NCBI RefSeq assembly: GCF_029946005.1
Contig: NZ_JAQSDR010000006.1
Span: forward strand, 248,001 to 312,000
Reading direction: 5' to 3'
Origin: Aquabacterium sp.
GTDB lineage: Bacteria > Pseudomonadota > Gammaproteobacteria > Burkholderiales > Burkholderiaceae_C
Length of the DNA: 64,000 bases
Shown: positions 1-9,114 of the stretch, piece by piece
Layout: each line of letters opens with the position of its first letter
Numbering within the stretch: the first letter of the stretch is position 1
Translations under genes and position numbers: made by a program
Notes under the pieces: model-generated
What the model was told of the DNA's origin: nothing
The model's input: the letters and a program-made list of their open reading frames with translations, nothing else
The model's database searches: none

Positions 1-107
1 TCAGCCCCAAAACCGTCAGCGTCTACCGCGCCCGGGTGCTGGAGAAGCTGGGCCTGGCCAACAACTCCGAGCTCACGGTCTACGCCATCCGCAACGGCCT
101 GGTGTAA
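1..107 (+). CDS. C-terminal end of a LuxR/FixJ-type response regulator (partial)
   Basis: The window opens inside a gene whose last 35 codons (reading from base 3) end at a TAA at 105-107. The peptide contains SPKTVSVYRARVLEKLGL, the recognition-helix end of a LuxR/GerE helix-turn-helix, followed by the NNSELTVYAIRNGLV ending typical of NarL/FixJ-family two-component regulators. The receiver domain, if present, lies upstream of the window, so the signal cannot be inferred. The convergent uvrD gene ends 13 bases downstream and no terminator hairpin is visible between them. Confidence 0.8.
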   Translation, partial: SPKTVSVYRARVLEKLGLANNSELTVYAIRNGLV

Positions 108-120
108 GGCCCCGCGTCAG

Positions 121-2562
121 TCATTCGATGGGCGTGAGCTTGGCCATGCTCAACATCAACCACTTGGTGCCATGGCGCCCAAAGTTGACCTGCACACGCG
201 CATCCGCGCCATTGCCTTCCAGCGTCAACACCACCCCTTCACCAAACTTGTTGTGGAACACACTCTGGCCTGAGCGCAGGCCACCCGCGGTCTTGGCTTG
301 AGCCATCTTGCTGGGCAGAGGCGCGGTCAGGTCCTTGAAGTCGTCTTCCTTCTTGGCACCGTAATGGCTGCCACCCGAGCGGTAAGGCTGCACGCCCGCG
401 CCCACCACCGACCCCATGCCCTTGCCACTGCTCCAGGCGTCCTGGTATGACTTGGCATAGCCCGAGCCAAAGCCTTGGTTGCGCGGCGTCAACCACTTCA
501 AGGACTCCTCGGGCAACTCATCCAGGAAACGGCTCTTGATGTTGTAGCGCGTCTGGCCATGCAGCATGCGCGTCTGGCTGAAGCTGATGTGCAGGCGCCG
601 TCGAGCGCGCGTGATGGCCACGTACATCAGACGGCGCTCTTCTTCCAGGCCATCGGTGTCGGTCATCGAGTTCTCGTGCGGGAACAAGCCCTCTTCTAGC
701 CCGGTGATGAACACGCTGTCGAACTCCAGGCCCTTGGCCGCGTGGATGCTCATCAGTTGCACGGCGTCCTGACCGGCCTGCGCCTGGTTGTCGCCCGCCT
801 CCAGGGCCGCGTGCGTCAGGAAGGCGACCAGGGGCGAGATGATCTCGCCAGTCTCGGCGTCGGGCAAGGTCTCCGCCAGAGCCACCGCGCGGGGCAAGCC
901 TTCGGCGATGGTGCCAGGCAACTCGTCCACGGGCAGGCCCACGGCGTCCTTGCCAAAGCCTTCCACGGTCACGAAAGCTTCAGCGGCATTCACCAGCTCG
1001 GCCAAGTTCTCCAGGCGGTCCTGGCCTTCCTTCTCCAGGCGATAAAAGTCAGCCAAGCCACTGGCCTCCACCACGTGTTCGATGATCTCGCGCAAGGTCA
1101 GGCCTTGGGTCGCGGCGCGCATGGCATCGATCAAGGCATTGAACGCCAGCAAATTGCCCCCCGCCTTGCCCGGCACCGCCGTCACGCTTTGCCACAGGCT
1201 GCGGGCGCTGCCACGGGCGGCATCCTGCAATTGCTCTAGCGTGCGCGCGCCAATGCCCCGCGCCGGGAAGTTGACCACGCGCAGGTAACCGGTGTCGTCG
1301 TTCGGGTTCTCCAACAAGCGCAGGTAGGCCAGCGCGTGCTTGACTTCAGCGCGCTCGAAAAAGCGCAGCCCCCCGTACACCTTGTAAGGCACGCTGGCAT
1401 TGAACAGCGCCGACTCGATCACGCGCGATTGCGCATTGCTGCGGTACAACACGGCCAGCTCTTTCAAGGCATGGCCTTCGCGCACCATCAGGCGGGCCTC
1501 CTCCACCAGCCACTGGGCCTCGGCGTAGTCGCTGCTGGCCTCGTAGATGCGGATGGGTTCGCCCTGCCCGGCATCTGTGCGCAGGTTCTTGCCCAGGCGG
1601 CGCGTGTTGGTCGAAATCAGCTTGTTGGCCGAATCCAGGATGTGCCCAAAGCTGCGGTAGTTCTGCTCCAGCTTGATGACGTGAGGCACGCGGAACTCGC
1701 GCTCAAAGTCCGCCATGTTGCCCACCTGCGCACCACGAAAAGCGTAGATGCTCTGGTCGTCATCGCCCACCGCGAACACGCTGTTGCCCGTTTCCTCTGG
1801 TCGTCCAGCAAACATCTTCAACCAGGCGTACTGCAAGCGGTTGGTGTCCTGGAACTCATCGACCAGGATGTGCTTGAAGCGCCGCTGGTAGTGGTCGCGC
1901 AACTCGGCATGGTCGCGCATCAACTCGTAGGTGCGCAGCATCAGCTCGGCAAAATCCACCACGCCCTCGCGCTGACATTGATCCTCATAGGCTTGGTACA
2001 CCTCCAACTGCATGCGCCCCACTTCATCGCGCGGCGTGATGTCCTTGGGTCGCTTGCCATCGTCCTTGGCATTGGCGATGAAATAGCTGGTCTGCTTGGG
2101 AATGCACTTTTCTTCGTCGAACTTCAGGCCCTTGATGATGCGCTTGACGGCCGACAGCTGATCTTGCGTGTCCAGGATCTGGAAAGATTGCGGCAACCCC
2201 GCCAACTTGTGGTGCGCTCGCAAAAAGCGATTGCACAAGCCGTGGAAGGTGCCAATCCACAAACCACGCGTGTTGATCGGCAGCATCGCCGACAAGCGCG
2301 TCAGCATTTCCTTCGCCGCCTTGTTGGTGAACGTGACGGCCAAGACTCCTGCGGGCGATACCTGCCCGGTTTGCATCAGCCAGGCAATGCGTGTGGTCAA
2401 CACGCGGGTTTTGCCCGACCCCGCCCCCGCCAGGATCAGCAGCGGGCCGGGCGGGGCGGTCACAGCCGCCAGTTGCTCGGCGTTGAGACCCACCAACAAG
2501 GGGGAATTGCCCTGCGGGCCGGTTTGGGGAAAGAATCCTGGGTCAGACGAATTTGAAATCAT
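121..2562 (-). CDS. uvrD: ATP-dependent DNA helicase UvrD/PcrA (superfamily 1)
   Basis: This is a 3'-5' SF1A helicase used in nucleotide excision and mismatch repair. At 813 residues it has the usual length for the Rep/UvrD/PcrA family. Visible motifs are a Q motif (LNAEQ, about 26-30), Walker A GAGSGKT (46-52), motif Ia TFTNKAAKEM (about 77-86), motif II VDEFQDT (234-240), motif III GDDDQSIYAFRGA, and motif VI MYVAITRARRRL near residue 660. The C-terminus carries the Tudor-like segment starting at HNKFGEGVV, which is typical of UvrD/PcrA rather than Rep. The ATG at 2562 lies 43 bases from the divergent ATG of the next gene. UvrD versus another paralogue cannot be settled from one window. Confidence 0.93.
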   Translation of the reverse strand: MISNSSDPGFFPQTGPQGNSPLLVGLNAEQLAAVTAPPGPLLILAGAGSGKTRVLTTRIAWLMQTGQVSPAGVLAVTFTNKAAKEMLTRLSAMLPINTRGLWIGTFHGLCNRFLRAHHKLAGLPQSFQILDTQDQLSAVKRIIKGLKFDEEKCIPKQTSYFIANAKDDGKRPKDITPRDEVGRMQLEVYQAYEDQCQREGVVDFAELMLRTYELMRDHAELRDHYQRRFKHILVDEFQDTNRLQYAWLKMFAGRPEETGNSVFAVGDDDQSIYAFRGAQVGNMADFEREFRVPHVIKLEQNYRSFGHILDSANKLISTNTRRLGKNLRTDAGQGEPIRIYEASSDYAEAQWLVEEARLMVREGHALKELAVLYRSNAQSRVIESALFNASVPYKVYGGLRFFERAEVKHALAYLRLLENPNDDTGYLRVVNFPARGIGARTLEQLQDAARGSARSLWQSVTAVPGKAGGNLLAFNALIDAMRAATQGLTLREIIEHVVEASGLADFYRLEKEGQDRLENLAELVNAAEAFVTVEGFGKDAVGLPVDELPGTIAEGLPRAVALAETLPDAETGEIISPLVAFLTHAALEAGDNQAQAGQDAVQLMSIHAAKGLEFDSVFITGLEEGLFPHENSMTDTDGLEEERRLMYVAITRARRRLHISFSQTRMLHGQTRYNIKSRFLDELPEESLKWLTPRNQGFGSGYAKSYQDAWSSGKGMGSVVGAGVQPYRSGGSHYGAKKEDDFKDLTAPLPSKMAQAKTAGGLRSGQSVFHNKFGEGVVLTLEGNGADARVQVNFGRHGTKWLMLSMAKLTPIE

Positions 2563-2605
2563 CTAAAAATTGTAGGCGGCATCCGCCAATATTCAGGGAA
2601 ATAAC

Positions 2606-3031
2606 ATGTCGGCTAATTCCTCGCCCGGGGCTTCACCGCCTTCGGGCGCGTCTGCATTCATGGACCCCACCCGATTGACCGTGGACTACCACGATGGCCG
2701 CAGCGACCAGGCCCAAGCCGTGAGCATCTGGGTATCCCAAGGCATGCTTGAGTTGGCAGGCCACGGCATCTTGCGGCAGATTCCCATCCACCAGGTGCAA
2801 TGGCCAGACCTGTCAGAGCCAGGGGTGTGCATCGTCACATTGCCAGGCGGTGGCACCCTGCGCACCGTGGACCACCTCGCTTGGGCAACGTGGCAGCAGC
2901 AACAAAACCTGATCCCAAGCAAAGCCCTCAAAACCCGCCAAAGTTGGCGCTGGAGCCTGACCGCAACGCTGTTGCTGCTGGCCATCTGTGCAACCAGCTA
3001 TGTGTTTGCTTTGCCCACCAACAGCGGCTGA
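2606..3031 (+). CDS. N-terminal DUF7092-like domain plus one TM; probable remnant of an M48 metallopeptidase gene
   Basis: The 141-residue product has a low-complexity Ser/Pro/Gly start, then a beta-rich segment (LTVDYHDGRS, about 23-32; VQWPD, about 64-68; LPGGGTL, about 79-85), and then QSWRW followed by a single hydrophobic helix (about 113-135). From memory, this is the layout of the N-terminal domain and first TM that precede the HExxH protease domain in Burkholderiales M48 metallopeptidases. Here the frame stops just after the TM, and the last 34 bases overlap the convergent YqjK-like gene. No HExxH sequence follows in any frame. The start has AGGGA 7 bases upstream. It could instead be a stand-alone membrane protein; the truncation reading is inference. 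Confidence 0.6.
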   Translation: MSANSSPGASPPSGASAFMDPTRLTVDYHDGRSDQAQAVSIWVSQGMLELAGHGILRQIPIHQVQWPDLSEPGVCIVTLPGGGTLRTVDHLAWATWQQQQNLIPSKALKTRQSWRWSLTATLLLLAICATSYVFALPTNSG

Positions 3032-3303
3032 AGCTGGCGCCAGGTGCGCCAAACCCACAAGGCGCGAGTGCCCCAGGCCAACAGCCTTTGAGGACGACGC
3101 CTGAACAGCCAAACAGCCACGGCCACTACCACGGCGGGATGCGCCGCCAACCAACGCCCCCCCTGGTGGACACGATCCACCATCCGCAAAGCCGGCGCCA
3201 ATGTGGCAGATGATTGGTGCGCCAAGCTGTAGCGCAACACCGCACTCTGATGCTGCAAAAGCTGTTTCTTGAGTGCAAGCTCCTGTAACCGTTTGGCAGT
3301 CAT
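2998..3303 (-). CDS. YqjK-like protein
   Basis: This small basic protein of 101 residues has an N-terminal helical stretch (AKRLQELALKKQLL), a hydrophobic segment near residues 56-66 (PAVVVAVAVWLF) and an Arg/Trp-rich C-terminus. That composition and the neighbours fit the YqjK family, whose members follow YqjE and YqjD/ElaB genes. It is the last gene of a three-gene minus-strand operon: its ATG at 3303 overlaps the stop of the YqjE-like gene by 4 bases. The 3' end overlaps the end of the convergent truncated M48-like gene by 34 bases. The function of the family is unknown, and a link to envelope or ribosome association is only presumed from YqjD. Confidence 0.7.
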   Translation of the reverse strand: MTAKRLQELALKKQLLQHQSAVLRYSLAHQSSATLAPALRMVDRVHQGGRWLAAHPAVVVAVAVWLFRRRPQRLLAWGTRALWVWRTWRQLQPLLVGKANT

Positions 3304-3731
3304 GGTGCATCAGCCTCCTGCTGCTTCGCCTGCCCGAGAGACATCAGGGCCTGACGATCGTGGTCCAACTCGGCCAAAGTGGCGCTCAGCAACCCCGTCG
3401 CGACCTGCCAATGGACATTCGCGCGCCAAGCCGCAGCCACGCAGGCCACGACAAAAAAAGCCGCCATCAAACCCAGCGCCAGCAGGCGGTGCTCATCCCA
3501 AAACAACACCGTGATGAAGGCCGCCACAAACAGCATGCCCATGCCGCCCAGCAGAAGGGCCACAGCCCCCCATGCCAGCACCTTGAGCAAGCGTAGTTTT
3601 TCTTCTTCGAACTCAGTGGCCAACAACGCCAGCCGAGTTTGAAAAATGGCCAACAACGTGGCCAACAAACCTTGCAGGGACGACAGCAAACCGCTTGACG
3701 GAGATGCTGTCGACTTGGTCGATTCAACCAT
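3300..3731 (-). CDS. YqjE-like inner-membrane protein (holin-X-like family)
   Basis: The product of about 143 residues begins MVESTKSTASPSSGLLSS, then has an amphipathic helix and two strong TM helices (ALLLGGMGMLFVAAF and ALGLMAAFFVVACV). The C-terminus carries LSATLAELDHDRQAL, characteristic of the YqjE family, called phage holin family only by distant similarity. I use the ATG at 3731, which has a G-rich stretch upstream. A GTG at 3746 would add five residues but has no ribosome-binding site. It lies between the DUF883/YqjD-like and YqjK-like genes in one operon. Nothing suggests a phage origin. Confidence 0.8.
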   Translation of the reverse strand: MVESTKSTASPSSGLLSSLQGLLATLLAIFQTRLALLATEFEEEKLRLLKVLAWGAVALLLGGMGMLFVAAFITVLFWDEHRLLALGLMAAFFVVACVAAAWRANVHWQVATGLLSATLAELDHDRQALMSLGQAKQQEADAP

Positions 3732-3752
3732 CAGGCCCGACCCCACACCATG

Positions 3753-4064
3753 TCAACGTCGGCCAATCAGCATGCCCAGCAGCAAGCCCACGCCCGCCGC
3801 CACGCCCACCGATTTCCAGGGGTTCTCGTGGACATAACCGTCGGTCGCTTTGGCCGCAGCCTTGGCCTTGTCGATCACGGCCCCCTGGGCATCCAGCAAC
3901 CCATCCTTGGCCCGCGCCAGCGTAGCCTGTGCCTTGGCACGCAACTCAACCACGCCAGCACTCGCATCGTGGGCCGTGGCGGCCAGCAAAGCTTCAGCAT
4001 CCACCAGCACGGCTTTCAAGTCGGCCATCAATTTATCTTTTTGGGCTGCGCTCAGTTCAGACAT
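3753..4064 (-). CDS. DUF883 (YqjD/ElaB-like) tail-anchored membrane protein
   Basis: The product is 103 residues. The N-terminal two thirds is a long Ala/Lys-rich helix (DKLMADLKAVLVDAEALL), followed by the conserved YVHENPWKSVGVAAGVG signature and a Gly-rich C-terminal TM ending in GRR. In E. coli, YqjD and ElaB anchor in the inner membrane by this C-terminal TM and can bind stationary-phase ribosomes; that role is known for the family, not shown here. AGGAGA sits about 7 bases before the ATG. It is the first gene of the DUF883-YqjE-YqjK operon, with 21 bases to the ATG of the YqjE-like gene. Confidence 0.9.
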   Translation of the reverse strand: MSELSAAQKDKLMADLKAVLVDAEALLAATAHDASAGVVELRAKAQATLARAKDGLLDAQGAVIDKAKAAAKATDGYVHENPWKSVGVAAGVGLLLGMLIGRR

Positions 4065-4092
4065 CGTTTTCTCCTGGAGTGAATTAATTTCA

Positions 4093-4539
4093 TCAATGGA
4101 TGATCAGCAAGGGCAACTTGCTGTGGGACAACACGCTCTTGGTCAACGAGCCATGGATCAGCGCATCAAAGCCATGGCGGCCATGGGAGGCCATCACGAT
4201 CAAATCGCACTTCTGGCGCACGGCCACGTCCACGATCGCTTGCTGGATGCCTTCGGTCACCATGAACTGGCCGTCGAAATGAACGCCGGCTTCCACCGCC
4301 CGGTCTGCGAAACGCTTCAGCACCTTGCGGGCATGCGCCTCGCAACTGGACTGGTGGTCCTGGATGGTCGCCGCCGTGTAAGCAATGGCGACCTGCTCCA
4401 TCACCATGGGCGGCAGTGGCGGCTCCACGGTGAATCCGGTGATCGACGCCCCCAGCAGTTTGGCCAGTCCCACGCTGGTTTCGATCGCCTTGTCCGACAA
4501 CTCGCTGTCATCGACGGGTACCAATAAGTGCTCGTACAT
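4093..4539 (-). CDS. Universal stress protein (UspA family)
   Basis: The product is 148 residues starting MYEHLLVPVDDSELSDKAIE, the classical Usp fold opening. An ATP-binding-type C-terminal motif, VMASHGRHGFDALIHGSLTKSVL, lies at roughly 113-135; G-2x-G-9x-G(S/T) spacing is recognisable there. The start is fixed by GGAGGAG 6 bases before the ATG at 4539; an in-frame codon 42 bases upstream would be an artefact. The gene is 28 bases upstream of the DUF883 operon on the same strand and may be co-transcribed with it. The trigger is unknown. The 217-base gap to valS (4540-4756) holds no gene; a weak TAAAAT -10-like box sits about 55 bases before the valS start. Confidence 0.92.
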   Translation of the reverse strand: MYEHLLVPVDDSELSDKAIETSVGLAKLLGASITGFTVEPPLPPMVMEQVAIAYTAATIQDHQSSCEAHARKVLKRFADRAVEAGVHFDGQFMVTEGIQQAIVDVAVRQKCDLIVMASHGRHGFDALIHGSLTKSVLSHSKLPLLIIH

Positions 4540-4756
4540 TTGAACTCCTCCAGAGTGGCAAGCATCATCAATTCGTTCCATCGTAGGACCATTGCGCGAC
4601 CCTTACAAGCCAATGGCCCGCTGACACGGCCCATAACCTTGATCCAGCGCATGATTTGCCAGCAATTGGCTTGCCCGCTGAAAAGCCCGTCCGCCCGCCT
4701 AAAATCGGGGCAACGCCGAGACCGCCGGGCTTTTCCGCGAACAGCACACCCCCACC

Positions 4757-7606
4757 ATGACCGAACTTGCCAAATCCTTCGACCCCGCTCCGATTGAAGC
4801 CCAATGGGGCCCGCTGTGGGAGCAACGCGGCCTGTACACGCCCACCCTGGACCCCAGCAAGCCTTCGTTCTCGATCCAGCTGCCGCCGCCCAATGTGACG
4901 GGCACGCTGCACATGGGGCATGCCTTCAACCAGACCATCATGGATTCGCTGACGCGTTACCACCGCATGCTGGGGCACAACACCCTGTGGGTGCCCGGCA
5001 CCGACCACGCCGGCATCGCCACCCAGATCGTGGTGGAGCGCCAGCTGCAAGAGCAAAAGCTGACGCGCCATCTGCTGGGCCGCAAGAACTTCGTCGCCCG
5101 CATCTGGGAATGGAAGGAAGAAAGCGGCACCACCATCACGCGCCAGATGCGACGCATGGGCGCCAGCGTGAGCTGGGAGCACGAATACTTCACCATGGAC
5201 GAGAAGCTGTCCAAGGTGGTCACCGATACCTTCGTCACGCTGTTCGAGCAAGGCCTGATCTACCGCGGCAAGCGCCTGGTCAATTGGGATCCGGTCCTCA
5301 AGTCCGCCGTGTCTGACCTCGAAGTTGAGAGCGAGGAAGAAGAAGGCTCGATGTGGCACATCCGCTATCCGCTGGAAGACGGCAGCGCGTCGCTGGTCGT
5401 GGCCACCACCCGCCCCGAAACCATGCTGGGCGACACCGCCGTGATGGTTCACCCTGAGGACGAGCGTTACCAAGCCTTGATCGGCAAGAACGTCAAGCTG
5501 CCCTTGAGCGGCCGCCTGGTGCCCATCATCGCCGACGACTACGTCGACAAGGACTTCGGCACCGGCGTGGTCAAGGTCACGCCCGCGCACGACAACAACG
5601 ACTATGCAGTCGGACAGCGCCATGGCCTGCCCATGATCACCATCTTCACGCTGGACGCGAAGGTGAACGACGAAGCGCCCGCCGCCTACCGTGGCCTGGA
5701 CCGCTTCGTGGCCCGCAAGGAGATCGTGGCTGATCTGGAAGCGCAAGGCCTGCTGGTCGAGGTCAAGAAACACAAGCTGATGGTGCCGCGCTGCACCCGC
5801 ACCGGTCAGATCATCGAGCCCATGCTCACCAACCAGTGGTTCGTGGCCATGAACAAGGCCGGTCCTTCGGTCAGTGGCCAGCCCGGCCAGAGCATCGCGC
5901 AAAAGGCCATCGACGTGGTCCAGAGCGGCGAAGTCAAGTTCGTGCCCGAGCAATGGGTCAACACCTATAACCAATGGATGAACAACATCCAGGACTGGTG
6001 CATCAGCCGCCAGCTGTGGTGGGGCCACCAAATCCCCGCCTGGTACGGCAACAACGGCGAAATCTTCGTGGCCCACAACGATGTGGAAGCCAAGGCCAAG
6101 GCCGCAGCTGCAGGCTACACCGGCAGCCTGACGCGCGACGAAGACGTGCTCGACACCTGGTACTCGTCCGCCCTGGTGCCCTTCTCGACCCTGGGCTGGC
6201 CCGAGAAGACCATCGAGCAGGACCTGTTCCTGCCCTCCAGCGTGCTGGTCACCGGCTACGACATCATCTTCTTCTGGGTCGCCCGGATGATCATGATGAC
6301 CAAGCACTTCACCGGCAAGGTGCCCTTCAAGCACGTCTACATCCATGGCCTGGTGCGCGACGCCCAGGGCCAGAAAATGTCCAAGTCCGAAGGCAATGTG
6401 CTCGACCCCGTCGACCTGATCGACGGCATCGAACTGGCGCCGCTGCTGGACAAGCGCACCACCGGCCTGCGCAAGCCCGAAACCGCGCCCAAGGTCCGCA
6501 AGAACACCGAGAAGGAGTTCCCGGACGGCATTCCTGGCTACGGCGCCGACGCCCTGCGCTTCACCTTCGCCGCCCTGGCCAGCCTGGGCCGCAGCATCAA
6601 CTTCGACAGCAAGCGCTGTGAGGGTTACCGCAATTTTTGCAACAAGCTGTGGAACGCCAGCAAGTTCGTGCTGATGAACTGCGAAGGCCAGGATTGCGGC
6701 CTCGTCAAGCACGAGCCCGGCCAGTGCGCAGCCAACGGTTACCTGGACTTCAGCCCGGCCGACCGCTGGATCGTCAGCGAACTGCAGCGCCTGGAAGCCA
6801 CCGTCGAACAAGCCTTCGCCGACTTCCGCCTGGACAACGTCGCCACGGCCATCTACCAATTCGTGTGGGATGAGTACTGCGATTGGTACATCGAGATCGC
6901 CAAGGCCCAGCTCAACGCCGCCAAGGACAGCGGCAACGAAGCGCAACAACGCGCCACGCGCCGCACCCTGATCCGCGTGCTGGAAACCATCTTGCGCCTG
7001 ATGCACCCCATCACGCCCTTCATCACCGAAGAATTGTGGCAAACCGTGGCCCCCGTGGCCGGCCGCAAAACCCTCGGTTCCGATGAGTCGATCGTGCGAG
7101 CGCCCTATCCCGTGCCCGACCTGAGCCGCATCGACCCGGAGTCCGACGCCTGGGTGGCCAAGCTCAAAGCGCTGGTGGGCGCCTGCCGCAACCTTCGCAG
7201 CGAAATGAGCCTGTCACCCGCCGAGCGCGTGCCCTTGCTGACCGTGGGCGACACCGCCTTCGTCACCCAGGCCGCACCGCTGATCAAGGCCTTGGCCAAG
7301 CTCAGCGAGGTCAAGGTGTTGGACGAATCGGCATTCACCAAGGCCACCAGCCTGGCCCCCGTGGCGGTGCAAGGTGAAATCCGCCTGGCCCTGCACGTTG
7401 AAATCGATGTTGAAGCCGAGCGCAAGCGCCTGGACAAGGAAATCCAGCGCCTGGAGGGTGAGATCGCCAAGGTTCACGGCAAATTGAGCAACGAAAGCTT
7501 CGTGGCCCGCGCACCAGCCGCCGTGGTCGAACAGGAGAAGCAACGCTTGTCCGACTTCACCGCCACACTGGAAAGGGTGCGTGAACAGTTCCAACGGCTA
7601 GGGTGA
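4757..7606 (+). CDS. valS: Valyl-tRNA synthetase
   Basis: This class I aminoacyl-tRNA synthetase charges tRNA-Val in the cytosol. At 949 residues it has the normal ValS length. The HIGH motif is HMGH at 52-55 within [13 protein letters not shown], and KMSKS is at 540-544. The editing (CP1) domain between them contains the [13 protein letters not shown] signature. The last 70 or so residues form the expected ValS C-terminal coiled coil ([17 protein letters not shown]). It stands alone on the plus strand between the stress protein and galU. No T-box or other leader structure is evident. Confidence 0.98.
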   Translation: MTELAKSFDPAPIEAQWGPLWEQRGLYTPTLDPSKPSFSIQLPPPNVTGTLHMGHAFNQTIMDSLTRYHRMLGHNTLWVPGTDHAGIATQIVVERQLQEQKLTRHLLGRKNFVARIWEWKEESGTTITRQMRRMGASVSWEHEYFTMDEKLSKVVTDTFVTLFEQGLIYRGKRLVNWDPVLKSAVSDLEVESEEEEGSMWHIRYPLEDGSASLVVATTRPETMLGDTAVMVHPEDERYQALIGKNVKLPLSGRLVPIIADDYVDKDFGTGVVKVTPAHDNNDYAVGQRHGLPMITIFTLDAKVNDEAPAAYRGLDRFVARKEIVADLEAQGLLVEVKKHKLMVPRCTRTGQIIEPMLTNQWFVAMNKAGPSVSGQPGQSIAQKAIDVVQSGEVKFVPEQWVNTYNQWMNNIQDWCISRQLWWGHQIPAWYGNNGEIFVAHNDVEAKAKAAAAGYTGSLTRDEDVLDTWYSSALVPFSTLGWPEKTIEQDLFLPSSVLVTGYDIIFFWVARMIMMTKHFTGKVPFKHVYIHGLVRDAQGQKMSKSEGNVLDPVDLIDGIELAPLLDKRTTGLRKPETAPKVRKNTEKEFPDGIPGYGADALRFTFAALASLGRSINFDSKRCEGYRNFCNKLWNASKFVLMNCEGQDCGLVKHEPGQCAANGYLDFSPADRWIVSELQRLEATVEQAFADFRLDNVATAIYQFVWDEYCDWYIEIAKAQLNAAKDSGNEAQQRATRRTLIRVLETILRLMHPITPFITEELWQTVAPVAGRKTLGSDESIVRAPYPVPDLSRIDPESDAWVAKLKALVGACRNLRSEMSLSPAERVPLLTVGDTAFVTQAAPLIKALAKLSEVKVLDESAFTKATSLAPVAVQGEIRLALHVEIDVEAERKRLDKEIQRLEGEIAKVHGKLSNESFVARAPAAVVEQEKQRLSDFTATLERVREQFQRLG

Positions 7607-7685
7607 TCCCTGGATGAGGGAACTATCCAAGTGAAAAATGCTCCATGGCTGACAACAATGAGCGCTGCACTGAGGAATCCAGAAA

Positions 7686-8555
7686 ATGCAAATCACCAAG
7701 GCCATATTCCCGGTCGCCGGACTGGGCACCCGGTTCTTGCCCGCCACCAAGGCGCAGCCCAAGGAAATGCTGCCCGTGGTGGACAAACCGCTGATTCAAT
7801 ACGCGGTTGAAGAGGCCTACGAGGCTGGTATCCGAGAAATGATCTTCGTGACTGGACGGCACAAACGCCCCATCGAAGACCATTTCGACACCGCATTTGA
7901 ACTGGAATATGAACTGGAGCAGGCGGGCAAGCTTGAACTGCTGAACGTCGTTCAATCCATCAAGCCCGCCGACATGGAGTGCGTGTTCGTCCGCCAACCC
8001 AAAAGCTTGGGGCTGGGGCACGCGGTGCTGTGCGGTGAACGGTTGGTCCGAGGCGAACCCTTCGCTGTCCTGCTGGCCGACGACTTGATGGTGGGCGACA
8101 CGCCCGTGCTGCGCCAGATGGTTGAGCAATTCGAACAATGGCGTTCGTCCATCCTGGCTGTGCAAGAAGTTCCGCAGGAACAAACCAAACGCTACGGCAT
8201 CGTGGCGGGCACCCAGGTCAACCCAAACCTGATGGATGTGTCGCGCATTGTCGAGAAACCAAGCCCTGAACAAGCGCCTTCACGCCTGGGCGTGGCCGGT
8301 CGCTACATCCTGACACCCGGTATTTTTGAGCAAATCCGCTCGCAACCTCGGGGCGTGGGCAATGAGATTCAGCTCACCGACGGTATCGCGGGTTTGTTGC
8401 GCCGAGAGAAGGTCTTTGCCTTTCAATACCAGGGCAAGCGCTATGACTGCGGCAGCAAGGAAGGCTTTCTGGAGGCCAACATTGAACTGGGCTTGCAACA
8501 CAGCCAAGTCGGCCCTTGGCTCAAGCAATACCTGAAACAGCTCCAGCTGGACTGA
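7686..8555 (+). CDS. galU: UTP-glucose-1-phosphate uridylyltransferase
   Basis: GalU makes UDP-glucose from UTP and glucose-1-phosphate for envelope polysaccharides. The 289-residue protein starts [20 protein letters not shown] and has the nucleotidyltransferase signature [19 protein letters not shown] (12-30). Later come [21 protein letters not shown] (metal-binding Asp pair) and [17 protein letters not shown] lies about 8 bases before the ATG. It follows valS by 79 bases in the same direction and ends only 4 bases from the end of the convergent aroK gene, with no terminator between. Confidence 0.97.
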   Translation: MQITKAIFPVAGLGTRFLPATKAQPKEMLPVVDKPLIQYAVEEAYEAGIREMIFVTGRHKRPIEDHFDTAFELEYELEQAGKLELLNVVQSIKPADMECVFVRQPKSLGLGHAVLCGERLVRGEPFAVLLADDLMVGDTPVLRQMVEQFEQWRSSILAVQEVPQEQTKRYGIVAGTQVNPNLMDVSRIVEKPSPEQAPSRLGVAGRYILTPGIFEQIRSQPRGVGNEIQLTDGIAGLLRREKVFAFQYQGKRYDCGSKEGFLEANIELGLQHSQVGPWLKQYLKQLQLD

Positions 8556-8559
8556 CGGC

Positions 8560-9105
8560 TCAAGCCTCCGGCGGACTCAGCTCCGCCAAGCCCAGCTCCG
8601 TCACAATCATGTTCACCAGCGCGCCGACCGAGGGGCGCCCAGTGTCGATGCAATGGTGCGCGGTCTCCTCATACAGAGGATGGCGCTGTTCATAAAGCTC
8701 ACGCAATCTGGCCATTGGGTCCTTGACCTGCAGCAGCGGCCTTTGCGTGTCATGCCTCAAACGCCGAAACAATTCTTCAGGCGTTGAGCGCAGGTATATC
8801 ACCGTCGCCCTCTCTCTGAGGTGCTGGCGGTTGGCCGGACGCAGTACCACGCCACCGCCGGTGGCGATCACCAGGGGCGCCCCTGCGGTGGCCTGACTCG
8901 TCAACTCATCGATGACCGCTTCTTCATGATCACGAAAGAGGCACTCACCATGCTGCTCGAAAAACAAGCGGATCGGCATGCCGATCCGCTCTTCCAGCAC
9001 AGCGTCTGAATCGATGAAACGAGCCTTGATCCGCTTGGCCAGTTGCCGCCCGACGGTGGATTTACCACCACCCGGCAGCCCCACGAGTGCAATCACGGCA
9101 TCCAA
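8560..9105 (-). CDS. aroK: Shikimate kinase
   Basis: The enzyme phosphorylates shikimate with ATP in chorismate synthesis. The protein is 181 residues. It has a P-loop GLPGGGKST (9-17), the DSD motif (FIDSDAVLEE, about 30-39), RDHEE with the substrate-binding Arg, ATGGGVV (about 82-88) and the lid segment RRLRHDTQRPLL. The start is uncertain: the frame opens with a TTG at 9105, and a GTG at 9096 is also possible. It directly follows pilQ (9 bases), the usual proteobacterial arrangement, but the next gene on this strand is not aroB; convergent galU comes instead. Antisense frames are not genes. Confidence 0.95.
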   Translation of the reverse strand: MDAVIALVGLPGGGKSTVGRQLAKRIKARFIDSDAVLEERIGMPIRLFFEQHGECLFRDHEEAVIDELTSQATAGAPLVIATGGGVVLRPANRQHLRERATVIYLRSTPEELFRRLRHDTQRPLLQVKDPMARLRELYEQRHPLYEETAHHCIDTGRPSVGALVNMIVTELGLAELSPPEA

Positions 9106-9114
9106 AATTCTCGC

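Noticed and set aside
3300..3746. Annotation of a phage holin and hence a prophage
   Set aside because: The YqjE family is called holin-like only by distant similarity. The neighbours (DUF883, YqjK) are chromosomal and no phage genes are present.
4568..7042. Long open frame (over 800 codons) on the minus strand
   Set aside because: Antisense to valS; a high-GC shadow frame with no start site or domain, whereas valS shows all synthetase motifs.
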